A stretch of 41,237 nt of DNA from Magnetaquiglobus sp039908105 (GCA_039908105.1 JAMOBI010000029.1:1-41237); one strand, 5' to 3'; counted from the stretch's first letter, positions 16,886-25,344 are shown. Translations and numbers: made by a program. The notes: generated from the sequence alone by a model not told the origin.

Positions 16886-18472
16886 ATGACCAAGGAAAAT
16901 TCCAAGATACCCGTTGAGAAACTCGGCACCGGCATCGAAGGGTTCGATCTCATCTCCCAGGGCGGGCTGCCCATAGGACGCACCACCCTGGTCACCGGTA
17001 CCGCCGGCAGCGCCAAGACCGTCTTTGCGGCCCAGTTTCTCGCCGAGGGGATCCGCAAATCCAACGAACCAGGGGTTTTCGTGACCTTCGAGGAGCACCC
17101 TTCGGAGATTCGCAAGAATCTGCTCTCCATGAGTTGGCACATCCAGGAATGGGAGGAGCGGGATCTGTGGCGTTTCGTGGACGCCTCTCCCCAGCCGGGC
17201 CACGAAACCATCGAATCGGGTGAGTTCGATCTGGGCGCGCTGTTGGCCCGCATCGAATACGCCGTGCGCTCCATTGGCGCGAAACGCATCTCCATCGACT
17301 CTTTGGGTGCGGTGTTCACCCTGTTCAACAACGCCACGCTGGTCCGCGCGGAGTTGCGGCGTTTGAGCGCGGCGTTGAAGGGCATGGGGGTCACGGCGCT
17401 GATGACCGCTGAGCGCACCCAGGAGTTCGGCGAAATCGCCCGCTTCGGGGTTGAGGAGTTCGTGGCCGACAACGTGATCATCCTTCGCAACGTGCTGGAG
17501 GCGGAGAAACGGCGCCGGACCATCGAGATCCTCAAATTCCGTGGCACCACCCATCAAAAGGGGGAGTACCCGTTCACGGTGCTGCCGGATCAGGGGATCA
17601 TCATCATTCCGCTGTCGGCCATCGAGCTCAAGCAACGCTCCTCGGGCTTGCGGGTTCCCTCCGGCAGTCCGGAGATGGATCGGATGTGCGGCGGCGGCTT
17701 CTTCCGGGACTCTCTGATCCTGGTCTCTGGCGCCACCGGGTGCGGCAAGACCCTGATGACCGCCGAATTCATCCACGGCGGCGCCAAGAAGGGCGAGAAG
17801 TGTCTGCTGTTCGCCTACGAGGAGAGCCGGGAACAACTGCTGCGCAACGCCAGTGGCTGGGGCATCGATTTCGAGTCGCTGGAACGCAACAATCAACTGC
17901 GGGTGGTCTGCGCCTACCCGGAAAGCGCCGGACTGGAGGACCATCTGATCGCCATCAAACAGGAGATCGACTCGTTCAAACCGGACCGGGTGGCGGTGGA
18001 CAGCGTTTCGGCCATGGAACGGGTGGGAAGCAATCGGGGATTCCGGGAGTTCATGATCAGCCTGGCCTCGTTCGTCAAACACCGGGAGATTCCGGGCATG
18101 TTCACGGCCACCACCGCCACGCTCATGGGCGGACCATCGGTGACCGAGTCCCACTTCTCCTCCATCACCGACACCATCATCCTGCTGCGCTACGTGGAGA
18201 TGCTCGGCGAAATGCGCCGCGGGGTGACGGTGCTGAAAATGCGCGGCTCCATGCACGAAAAGGATATCCGCGAATTCACCATCGATCATCAGGGCATGCA
18301 CATCGGCAAAGCATCTGGATCGCATTTCGGGCATGTTCCAGAATTGACGCGGCTGTCGGTGGATGCGGTCTGTGTGCGAGAGGATCTCTCAGGTGACTTG
18401 GATGGGATGGATGGGACATCCCACGGATTCCGAATAGGGAGTGCGTCCAAAAGGCGCAACCGGTCGGCATGA
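16886..18472 (+). CDS. kaiC: Circadian clock ATPase/kinase KaiC
   Basis: 528 residues, two RecA-type domains as in all true KaiC. CI Walker A is GTAGSAKT (38-45), where Ala43 replaces the usual third Gly; catalytic Glu69-Glu70 are in FVTFEEHP. CII Walker A is GATGCGKT (282-289) with Glu312-Glu313 in FAYEESREQLLRNASGWG. The phosphorylation segment PSVTESHFSSITDT gives Thr420, Ser425 and Ser426 at the positions of T426, S431 and T432, so the pair is Ser-Ser instead of Ser-Thr. GEYPF and the CI-CII linker RSSGLRVPSGS are conserved. The tail ELTRLSVDAVCV resembles the PTRITVDEKSEL part of the A-loop/KaiA-binding tail. The stop overlaps the second kaiB (ATGA). Confidence 0.97.
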   Translation: MTKENSKIPVEKLGTGIEGFDLISQGGLPIGRTTLVTGTAGSAKTVFAAQFLAEGIRKSNEPGVFVTFEEHPSEIRKNLLSMSWHIQEWEERDLWRFVDASPQPGHETIESGEFDLGALLARIEYAVRSIGAKRISIDSLGAVFTLFNNATLVRAELRRLSAALKGMGVTALMTAERTQEFGEIARFGVEEFVADNVIILRNVLEAEKRRRTIEILKFRGTTHQKGEYPFTVLPDQGIIIIPLSAIELKQRSSGLRVPSGSPEMDRMCGGGFFRDSLILVSGATGCGKTLMTAEFIHGGAKKGEKCLLFAYEESREQLLRNASGWGIDFESLERNNQLRVVCAYPESAGLEDHLIAIKQEIDSFKPDRVAVDSVSAMERVGSNRGFREFMISLASFVKHREIPGMFTATTATLMGGPSVTESHFSSITDTIILLRYVEMLGEMRRGVTVLKMRGSMHEKDIREFTIDHQGMHIGKASGSHFGHVPELTRLSVDAVCVREDLSGDLDGMDGTSHGFRIGSASKRRNRSA

Positions 18473-18780
18473 ACGAGGCGAGTTTGTACCAATTCAGGCT
18501 CTACGTGGTGGGTGATACCCCCTCCGGTCGGAAGGCACGGGACAACTTCAAGAAAATTCGGGAGTATCTGCGCCCGGATGAAGTACAACTGGAGGTGGTG
18601 GATATCCTGCAGGCTCCGGAACGGGCCGAGATGGATCGCATCATCGCGGTTCCGACGCTGGTGCGGATCTCTCCACCACCCAATTTCCGGATCATCGGGG
18701 ATCTCTCCGACAGCGCCCATCTGCGAACTTTTTTCGCCATCCCCGAAGATGGCAACAACAAGTTGGAGGTGCGGCCATGA
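18469..18780 (+). CDS. kaiB: Second KaiB-family protein
   Basis: 103 residues, start overlapping the kaiC stop. Thioredoxin-like KaiB pattern: FRLYVVGDTPSGRKARDNF, VVDILQAPERAEMDRIIAVPTL and SPPPNFRIIGDLSDS. It is more divergent than the upstream KaiB, with a longer tail (EDGNNKLEVRP). PPPxFRIIGDLS is retained, so fold switching is possible. Second KaiB copies are common next to kaiC in non-cyanobacterial clusters and may compete for KaiC or link to kinases. Translational coupling to kaiC suggests matched stoichiometry. Confidence 0.93.
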   Translation: MNEASLYQFRLYVVGDTPSGRKARDNFKKIREYLRPDEVQLEVVDILQAPERAEMDRIIAVPTLVRISPPPNFRIIGDLSDSAHLRTFFAIPEDGNNKLEVRP

Positions 18781-18904
18781 TCGGCTGCCGTCAGGAGGTG
18801 CCGGCTTGAACGTCAGGTTGCTCATCAGACCGTTCCCCCGAATCCGGCAGACCCCTCCGTCTCCCTTTTTTCAATGAACCACAAGGTTTTTCGACCGTAA
18901 CGGC

Positions 18905-20170
18905 ATGGATATTCAGGAAGTGAGTGTATCGATCCCGGCTGGACACCTGGACCGGATCGTGGCCACGATGGCCAACTCCATGGCGGACAGGGATGCCTTG
19001 CAGGTGATCCTGGATGTCATGGTCAACTCGGTGATCGTGATCGACGCTGCGGGACGCATCAGCAAGGTCAACCAGGCCGCCTGCGAACTGTTGGGTCGCC
19101 CCTGGCAAGAACTGGTCGGCGTAAGCGTGGAGGTGATTCTGGCGGAAGGCAGCCAATGGTTGGATGCCTGCATGTTGACGGTCTCGCATCAGGGGGCGAT
19201 TCGCAATCTGGAAAGCTGGTTTGTCTCCAGCCTGGGGGAGAAGATTCCCGTGTTGTTTTCGGTCTCGGCGCTGCGCTCCCGCGATGGTCGGATCGATGGC
19301 TATGTTTGTGCTGCCCAGGACATCTCCGAATATCAGCGTCTGCAGGAGGCGCTGCACGCCAGCGTGAAGAGCTTTCAGTCCATTGTCGAGAAGAGCGTGG
19401 ATGGCATCCTGATTCTGGGGGAGGAGAGTCGGGTGGACTTTGTCAATCACGCCGCCACCCAGTTGCTGGGGCGGACCCGGGAGGAGATGATCGGTTTGCC
19501 GTTTGGATTTCCCGTGGTCTCCGGCAGCGTCACCGAACTGGACGTGGTGCGCAAGAATGGCGAATTGGGGATCGCGGAAATGCGTACGGTGCCCACCCGT
19601 TGGCAGGAACAAGAGGCCCTGTTGGTCTCCCTGCGGGATGTGACCGAGAATGTCCGGCTGCGGGACCAGTTGCGGCACCTCTCCATGGAAGATGAGTTGA
19701 CCGGTTTGAACAACCGGCGTGGATTCTTTTTGCTCGCCTCCCAGGAGTTGACCATCACCGAGCGCAGCAACGCCCGATTTGTATTGTTTTTCATCGACCT
19801 GGATGGCATGAAGCCGATCAACGACCAGTTGGGACATCAGTTTGGCGACCAGGCCTTGAAAGAGACCGCCACGCTCATGCGGCGGGCCTTTCGCAAGTCG
19901 GACATCCTGGCGCGGCTGGGTGGAGACGAGTTCCTGGCCCTCTCCTTGCGCATGGAGGAGAGCAGTCCGATCGGCAATATTCTCGCCAGGATGGAGGCGG
20001 AGATCGCACGGCTGAATGGCCAATCCGGGCGCCTCTTCCGTTTGTCGTTAAGCATCGGCCATGTGGAAGTGGATAAAAATTCGGTACATGATCTGGAGCA
20101 GCTGATCCGCCAGGCGGACGCGCAGATGTATCGCGTCAAGATGGCCAAGAAGCAGAAACAGGAAAACTGA
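18905..20170 (+). CDS. Diguanylate cyclase with two PAS domains
   Basis: 421 residues, no membrane segment. PAS1 is about residues 30-145 and PAS2 about 153-250 (ending VSLRDVTENVRLRDQL). The GGDEF domain is 255-418: DELTGLNNRRGFF at its start, active-site Gly-Gly-Asp-Glu-Phe at 339-343 in RLGGDEFLALSL, and an RxxD inhibitory site RKSD (330-333) five residues upstream. It should make cyclic di-GMP and be product-inhibited. It sits between the second kaiB (124 bases) and the hybrid kinase (two-base gap), so it is probably part of the clock island output. The start at ATG 18905 has only a weak Shine-Dalgarno. Confidence 0.92.
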   Translation: MDIQEVSVSIPAGHLDRIVATMANSMADRDALQVILDVMVNSVIVIDAAGRISKVNQAACELLGRPWQELVGVSVEVILAEGSQWLDACMLTVSHQGAIRNLESWFVSSLGEKIPVLFSVSALRSRDGRIDGYVCAAQDISEYQRLQEALHASVKSFQSIVEKSVDGILILGEESRVDFVNHAATQLLGRTREEMIGLPFGFPVVSGSVTELDVVRKNGELGIAEMRTVPTRWQEQEALLVSLRDVTENVRLRDQLRHLSMEDELTGLNNRRGFFLLASQELTITERSNARFVLFFIDLDGMKPINDQLGHQFGDQALKETATLMRRAFRKSDILARLGGDEFLALSLRMEESSPIGNILARMEAEIARLNGQSGRLFRLSLSIGHVEVDKNSVHDLEQLIRQADAQMYRVKMAKKQKQEN

Positions 20171-20172
20171 CC

Positions 20173-22116
20173 ATGTCGTCGTCACCCGCCATTGCCATTC
20201 TGTTGATCGAGGACCACCCGTCCGAAGCACAGTTGATTCGGGAGTTGCTTGAGGAGAACCCCCAGGATTGCTATCGGGTGACGCATGTCGACACCTTGAG
20301 TCATGGGTTGCTGGCGCTCTCCAGGGGCCATTTTCAGGTCGTCCTGCTGGATCTGAATCTTCCGGACAGCCTGGGAATGGAGACCTTGCACGCGATACGG
20401 GAACACCATCCCCAGCTGCCCATCGTCATTTTGACCAACCTGGATGACAAGGAGCTCGCCTTGGAAGGGGTGCGCCGTGGCGCCCAGGATTTTCTGGTCA
20501 AGTCCGTGTTGCAGCTGAATCCGAGTGATTTTCTCTCCCGTTCGGTGCGGTATGCCATCGAACGCCAGCGCACCCACGTGCAATTGGAAGAGAGCCAGTC
20601 GGGCTTCCGTCATCTGGTGGAGAAGGTTGTTGATGGCATGCTGGTGGTGGACAAGGCCGGGATGGTACGGTTTTGCAATCCTGCGGTGGATGAAATCTTC
20701 GGCAGGAGTGCCCTGCGCGTGGGGGATGAGTTCGGCTTTCTGGTGGTAACCGGCCAGACCACCGAACTGGATATCCTGCCGCCAGGCCAAACCGAGTGCC
20801 GCGTGGTTGAAATGCGGGTTGCCGAGATCCAATGGGAGGGGGAGACGGCCTATCTGGCCTCTTTGCGCGACATCACCCAGCGCAAGCGGGTGGAAGAGGA
20901 GTTGCGCCGGGCCAAGATCGCCGCAGAGCAGGCCAATCAGGCCAAAAGCCAGTTTTTCGCCATGATGAGCCATGAGATCCGCACCCCGATGAATGCCATC
21001 ATCGGCATGGCGGATCTGATGAGCCAGGAGAGTCTTACCGAAGAGCAGAGCCAAGCCACGCGGGTGATCATCGATTCCGGGCGGGCACTGCTCATCCTGA
21101 TCAACGACATTCTGGATCTGGCCAAGATCGAGTCGGGCGAATTCACCACCCAGGCGGAACTTTTTTCGCCGCGGGATCTGATGGAGAGCGTCTACAGCAT
21201 CATGCAGGTGCCTGCCGAGCGGCAGAAGGGACTGGCACTCTCCTGTCGCGTGGATGCGAAGGTGCCGATGGCGGTGCAAGCCGATTATCGCCGCATCCGG
21301 CAGGTGATGATCAATCTGGTGGGCAATGCCATCAAGTTCACCGATCAGGGTTCGATCCGGATTGTCCTGGAGATGAGTTTTGCGGATGCGGAACCTCGAT
21401 TGTTGTTTTCGGTCGCGGATACCGGGATTGGCATCGCGGCGGATAAACTGGGTGCCATTTTCGGGATCTTTGCGCAGGCGGACGACACGATCTACAATCG
21501 ATATGGTGGAACCGGACTGGGCCTGGCCATCAGCAAGCGACTGGTGGAGATCATGCGGGGAACCATTTGGGCCGAGAGCACGCCGGGAGAGGGGAGTGTT
21601 TTTTATTTCTCCCTGCCCGCGCAGGTGCTGGAGCTCGGGTCAACCGGTGGTGAGGCGTGCCCGGCTGATCCGTCCAAGGATGCGTCGGATCGTGACATGA
21701 ACCGGACCTTTACCGGGATTGGTTCAGAGACGCGGCAACGGCTGACCGGTATGCCGGTGCTGGTGGTTGAGGATGATCCCTTGAATCAACTGGTCATCTT
21801 GAAAATGCTCAAAAAAATCGGGGTTGAGCCGGAGTTGGCGGTCAATGGTCGAGAAGCCTTGCAGATGACCGCCACCAAACCTTATGCCCTGGTATTGATG
21901 GATGTCCATATGCCCGAGATGGACGGGATCAGCGCGGTTCGTTTGTTAAGAGAGCGCGAAGCGGAGTCGGATCTGCCGCATGCGAACGTGGTGGCCATGA
22001 CCGCGTTTGCGATGGAGGAGGACAAGCAGCGTTGTCTGGATGCCGGTATGGATGATTATCTGTGCAAACCCATCCGTCATGCTGAGCTGATCAACCTGGT
22101 GCTGCGTTGTTTTTGA
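20173..22116 (+). CDS. Hybrid histidine kinase: receiver-PAS-HisKA-HATPase-receiver
   Basis: 647 residues, cytoplasmic. The N-terminal receiver (8-130) has Asp60 in VVLLDLNLPDSLG and closely resembles the receiver of the KaiA-like protein (shared DLNLPDSxGxET and RRGAQDFLVK/RGGAQDYLVK patterns). The PAS domain is about 145-235, related to PAS2 of the preceding cyclase. HisKA has MMSHEIRTPMNAIIG with His267. The HATPase shows NLVGNAIKFTD, DTGIGI and GGTGLGLAISKRL. The C-terminal receiver has Asp577 in LVLMDVHMPEMDG. An N-terminal receiver feeding a kinase suggests a step inside a phosphorelay. The link to KaiABC is positional; its domain order differs from CikA, which has GAF and pseudo-receiver domains. 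Confidence 0.93.
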   Translation: MSSSPAIAILLIEDHPSEAQLIRELLEENPQDCYRVTHVDTLSHGLLALSRGHFQVVLLDLNLPDSLGMETLHAIREHHPQLPIVILTNLDDKELALEGVRRGAQDFLVKSVLQLNPSDFLSRSVRYAIERQRTHVQLEESQSGFRHLVEKVVDGMLVVDKAGMVRFCNPAVDEIFGRSALRVGDEFGFLVVTGQTTELDILPPGQTECRVVEMRVAEIQWEGETAYLASLRDITQRKRVEEELRRAKIAAEQANQAKSQFFAMMSHEIRTPMNAIIGMADLMSQESLTEEQSQATRVIIDSGRALLILINDILDLAKIESGEFTTQAELFSPRDLMESVYSIMQVPAERQKGLALSCRVDAKVPMAVQADYRRIRQVMINLVGNAIKFTDQGSIRIVLEMSFADAEPRLLFSVADTGIGIAADKLGAIFGIFAQADDTIYNRYGGTGLGLAISKRLVEIMRGTIWAESTPGEGSVFYFSLPAQVLELGSTGGEACPADPSKDASDRDMNRTFTGIGSETRQRLTGMPVLVVEDDPLNQLVILKMLKKIGVEPELAVNGREALQMTATKPYALVLMDVHMPEMDGISAVRLLREREAESDLPHANVVAMTAFAMEEDKQRCLDAGMDDYLCKPIRHAELINLVLRCF

Positions 22117-22118
22117 TG

Positions 22119-22405
22119 GCCAGCTTGGAATGTGTAGTTTTTATTAGTGAAAAAAAAAGAGAGGGTCTGGGAGATTCATCTCCCAGGGTTTTGACTTTGA
22201 CTTTAGCGCGCTTTTTAAAAGAAGCATTTTTCGCGCCTTTTCTAGAAAAATGCGCCGCGCGCCGCCTTGGATGCGGGATTGTTTTGCGTCTTTTGCAAAA
22301 CAATCCCGCGAACATGGCCCAAGAACAAAGCCGCGTGACTAAAGGCTTTAAGGGTTGGTGACTGACGTGCCAGACCATCGCAATCAGTCAAATCAGCTTG
22401 GTTGA
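22119..22405 (+). repeat. Family A repeat, long right-end sub-type
   Basis: Starts at ccagcttggaatgtg after the hybrid-kinase stop. Hairpin one is present with loop variation. Hairpin two is imperfect (tctaga replaces part of the arm). The third hairpin is a perfect 15-bp stem at 22273-22287/22295-22309 whose sequence (GCGGGATTGTTTTGC) differs widely from the 2813 copy but is the same as in the 11530 copy. The right flank to the atcagtcaaatcagc end is shared with that inverted copy. Confidence 0.8.
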
Positions 22406-22427
22406 TCCGCCAGGTTAACGTAAGGCA

Positions 22428-22515
22428 CCACCGGAGATTCATCTCCCAGGGTTATGCTTTTGACTTTCGCGCGCTCTTATCGTGAGAAAGCGCGCGAAAG
22501 GATAAAGTCAAAAGC
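22428..22515 (+). repeat. Family A fragment ending in a long palindrome
   Basis: A fragment beginning at the first hairpin (ggagattcatctcccaggg) and running to the gcgcgctctt segment. The sequence then returns on itself: arm 22457-22475 pairs with 22489-22514, which has a seven-base interruption. Such a snap-back could arise from a rearrangement of the element. With the preceding copy and the hairpin at 22547, it fills the 22117-22608 gap between the clock island and the nap operon. Confidence 0.65.
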
Positions 22516-22546
22516 GAAATCTTGGAGGCTCCGTCTCCAAACCAAA

Positions 22547-22571
22547 GCCGGGGACCGTGCCGGTCCCCGGC
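22547..22571 (-). terminator. Candidate terminator hairpin of the nap operon
   Basis: GCCGGGGACCG and CGGTCCCCGGC form a perfect 11-bp stem around a three-base loop, 37 bases past the napC stop. On the minus strand it is followed by CTTTGGTTT, only a weak U-tract, so termination may be inefficient or may use the converging repeats too. The position between convergent hybrid-kinase and nap transcription fits a terminator. Confidence 0.5.
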
Positions 22572-22608
22572 CCCCTGCAATCGTGGGGTGCTGAATGGTT
22601 ACCTGTGC

Positions 22609-23187
22609 TCAAAAATGGCTCGTATCATCCGCTGCGGTCATGCCCTTTGGCAATGCGTGCGCAATCCCCTTGTGACAGTCGATGCAGGTCTTACCCTTCG
22701 AGAAACCCCGCTCGTGGAAATCAAAGGCCCGCGACCCCTGCCGCGTGAAGTCCATGGACTTGAAATCATGACAGTTGCGACACTCGCGCGAATCGGTGGT
22801 TTTCATGGTGTTCCAGACGTTGCGGGCCAACTCCAACCGCTTGCCCTCGAACTTCTCCGGCGTGTCGATTGTCCCCTTGAACTTGTGCCACAACTCGTTG
22901 CTCGCCTGGATCTTGCGCACGATCATGTGCTGCCAGGCCTTGGGCACATGACAATCCGGACAGGTGGCACGCACCCCGCTCGGATTGTAGTAGTGCACGG
23001 TCTCGCGATACTCTTTGTAAACATTATCCTTCATCTCGTGACACGAAATGCAGAACGTCTCGTTGTTGGTGGTGGCCAGCGCCCAGTGGAAACCACCCCA
23101 AAACAAGACACCAAGAAAGAAAAATCCCCCCAGGATTTTCCAGTGACTCTTCAAACTCCACGACGCGCGCTCCTGATCTTGACTCAT
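22609..23187 (-). CDS. napC: Tetraheme quinol dehydrogenase NapC
   Basis: 192 residues of the NapC/NirT family. One N-terminal membrane anchor (about 17-38), then four c-type haem sites: CISCH (46-50), CPDCH (76-80), CRNCH (136-140) and CIDCH (168-172). It oxidises quinol in the membrane and passes electrons to NapB and NapA. Last gene of the nap operon, 55 bases after napB. Confidence 0.96.
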   Translation of the reverse strand: MSQDQERASWSLKSHWKILGGFFFLGVLFWGGFHWALATTNNETFCISCHEMKDNVYKEYRETVHYYNPSGVRATCPDCHVPKAWQHMIVRKIQASNELWHKFKGTIDTPEKFEGKRLELARNVWNTMKTTDSRECRNCHDFKSMDFTRQGSRAFDFHERGFSKGKTCIDCHKGIAHALPKGMTAADDTSHF

Positions 23188-23242
23188 GGCTGCTCCCTTT
23201 CCTCAAATGGCGTGGTTTCGGCTTGCTCAAGATGCGACAACG

Positions 23243-23704
23243 TCACCGCACCGCGTCCACGGGCTTGAAAGCGTTTTCGACCAGAGGCTTGGCATCCTTC
23301 TGCGGCACATGACACTGCGTGCAGAAATAGCGTTGCGGCGAGACATCCGACAACTCAGTGCCGAAACGGTTGCGGAAGTGGGTCAGGCTCACCTTGGTGG
23401 CGTGGGTCTCCTTGGCCTTGCTCCAGCTGTGGCAGGTCATGCACTTGTTATGGCGCAGATCGATCTTGTACCCTTCGATCTGATGCGGAATCAGCGGCGG
23501 CTGCTGCAGATAGTTGCGCGGCAGGCCGTGACTGTCCGGCATCCATTTGGCCATCTCCGGTGCCTGATCCGCCCCATCCAGGGGCACGGCCCCACGCAGC
23601 GTTTGCACCTCACCGCCCCCCTGGGCCATGGCCGCGCCGCTCCACGCCCCGACGGCCACGATCACCCACACCGCCCACATGATCATCCACAACCGATTTT
23701 TCAT
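23243..23704 (-). CDS. napB: Diheme cytochrome c subunit NapB
   Basis: 153 residues. Signal peptide about 1-27 (AMA cleavage), haem sites CMTCH (88-92) and CTQCH (128-132), and the conserved PPLIPHQIEGYKIDLRHNKC segment preceding the first haem. Periplasmic electron carrier between NapC or NapGH and NapA. The start overlaps the napH stop (ATGA). Confidence 0.96.
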   Translation of the reverse strand: MKNRLWMIMWAVWVIVAVGAWSGAAMAQGGGEVQTLRGAVPLDGADQAPEMAKWMPDSHGLPRNYLQQPPLIPHQIEGYKIDLRHNKCMTCHSWSKAKETHATKVSLTHFRNRFGTELSDVSPQRYFCTQCHVPQKDAKPLVENAFKPVDAVR

Positions 23705-24567
23705 GGCACCACCCTCGAAATGTTGGGTAAATGAAAGTCGAATTCAAAAACTTCGTCCGGGCAGACATCGATGCAGCGACCACAGCGCGTGCAATCGATC
23801 CCGGTGATGCGCGGTCCGACCCCTTTGGCCGCCCCCTTGAGCGCCGGATCGATCACCGCCGCCTCGGGACAGACCTGGTGACAGGCCCGACAATCGCTGC
23901 AGGCCTCCCGCCGGACGGCACTCACCGCCAACGGGGTGGCATGTCCCAGCTGGGCATACAACGCCCCGGTCGGACACAACCGCCCGCACCAGCCGTGCGG
24001 GGAGAGGAGCAGATCAAACAGCAAGATCCCCACCACCGCCAGCCAGCCGCTCCAAACCCCGAAGATCAAACCCCGATGGAGCAGACTCACCGGATTGACC
24101 CACTCCCAGACCATCAGACCACTGGCCGCTGCAATGCCGATCACCAGGACCAACACCGCGTAGCGGATCCGGCGATCGCCGCGCCAACCGCCTGAGATTC
24201 CCAGCCGGCGCCTCATCCAGGCGGCCAGATCGGTGATCGGATTGACCGGACAGACCCAGGAACAAAACAGTCGTCCGCCCAACAGGCCGTAGAGCACCAA
24301 TACCACCCCGACACCGAGGATCGCCTGAGTGGCAGGCATGCCTGAGGCCACCAGCAGCTGCAAAAAGAGCAGCGGATCGGTCATCGGCACGACATCGAGA
24401 AACAGACTCGATGCGAGATTGCCGCGAATCAGCCAGAGATCGAACGCCGGCCCGAGTAAAAACAGCCCCAGCACGCCCGCCTGAGAGATGCGCCGCCACA
24501 CCAGCCAGCGATGGGCCGGCCACCACCCCTTCTTCTCGACCGCCTCTTCACCGGGTGGACGTTTCAT
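23701..24567 (-). CDS. napH: Membrane ferredoxin-type quinol dehydrogenase NapH
   Basis: 288 residues from the ATG at 24567, which overlaps the napG stop (ATGA); the longer open frame upstream is a shadow of napG. Four membrane helices are likely (about 28-48, 78-100, 138-158, 172-190), with CSWVCPVNPITD and GWCGRLCPTGAL motifs after helices and two C-terminal [4Fe-4S] motifs, CSDCRACHQVCP and CTRCGRCIDVCP. NapH takes electrons from quinol and hands them to NapG as a second route into NapAB. Confidence 0.95.
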   Translation of the reverse strand: MKRPPGEEAVEKKGWWPAHRWLVWRRISQAGVLGLFLLGPAFDLWLIRGNLASSLFLDVVPMTDPLLFLQLLVASGMPATQAILGVGVVLVLYGLLGGRLFCSWVCPVNPITDLAAWMRRRLGISGGWRGDRRIRYAVLVLVIGIAAASGLMVWEWVNPVSLLHRGLIFGVWSGWLAVVGILLFDLLLSPHGWCGRLCPTGALYAQLGHATPLAVSAVRREACSDCRACHQVCPEAAVIDPALKGAAKGVGPRITGIDCTRCGRCIDVCPDEVFEFDFHLPNISRVVP

Positions 24568-25331
24568 GATCCGTCTCCGGGCCGGCGTACCGGCAGGCTC
24601 AAAGGTTCGGGAATCAGGGCATGCCCGGCCTTTTTCTTCTCTTCCCACCCCACCCGGTAGTGCTTGCCGAGCGCGCCCTTCACCGCAGCGCGCGGCAATA
24701 CCCGGATGGCCGCCTCCTCCAATACACACCCCTTCTCACACTTGCCGCACCCGGTGCAGTGCTCCGAGTGGACCGTGGGCAGAAAGTGCACATGCTTGCC
24801 ACTGCGCGTGTTGAGGCGCATCTCCAGGGTGATGGCCTTGTTCATCACCGGGCAGACCTCAAAACAGACCTCGCAACGCAATCCCAGGAAAGCCAGACAG
24901 TTCTCCTGGTCAGCCAGCACCGCCAGACCCATGCGCGCCTTGGCAATGTCGGTGAGCCCGTGATCAAGTGCCCCGGACGGACAGGCCGCAACGCACGGAA
25001 TCTCCGGACACATCTCACAAGGCGCCTTGCGGGGGGTGAAGAAGGGGGTACCCGGTGCCACCCCGCTCCCGGTTTCGGCCAGAGAGAGGATGTCATAGGG
25101 ACAGGCCCGCACGCACAACCCGCAACGCAGACACTTGCCGAGAAAATCCGGTTCCGGCAAGGCACCTGGGGGACGCACGGCCCACAAAGGCACCGCATCG
25201 GCGGATCGCACCCCCACCCAGGTCAAAAATCCGATCAAACTCAATCCGACCGCGGCCCCCCCGCCTTTTTGCAACAGGCCACGCCGCGTTATGGCGGTCG
25301 CAGGGGACCGCCCAGCGGAAGTTTCGTCCAT
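24564..25331 (-). CDS. napG: Periplasmic ferredoxin-type protein NapG
   Basis: 255 residues. Twin-arginine signal with Arg16-Arg17 (ITRRGLLQKGG) and a following hydrophobic stretch. Four [4Fe-4S] motifs are visible: CLRCGLCVRACP, CEMCPEIPCVAACP, CEVCFEVCP and CTGCGKCEKGC. It partners NapH in quinol-derived electron transfer to the nitrate reductase. It is separated from napA by 269 bases holding an inverted family A repeat. Confidence 0.95.
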   Translation of the reverse strand: MDETSAGRSPATAITRRGLLQKGGGAAVGLSLIGFLTWVGVRSADAVPLWAVRPPGALPEPDFLGKCLRCGLCVRACPYDILSLAETGSGVAPGTPFFTPRKAPCEMCPEIPCVAACPSGALDHGLTDIAKARMGLAVLADQENCLAFLGLRCEVCFEVCPVMNKAITLEMRLNTRSGKHVHFLPTVHSEHCTGCGKCEKGCVLEEAAIRVLPRAAVKGALGKHYRVGWEEKKKAGHALIPEPLSLPVRRPGDGS

Positions 25332-25344
25332 CTTCTTATGCCTT

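Noticed and set aside
16886..18472. kaiC considered as a generic RecA-like KaiC-domain (RadA/GvpD-type) ATPase
   Set aside because: Both domains, both Glu-Glu pairs, the phosphosite segment and adjacent kaiB genes identify genuine KaiC.
22522..23268. 248-codon plus-strand frame opposite napC and part of napB
   Set aside because: Antisense to clear cytochrome genes; the predicted product shows no family features.
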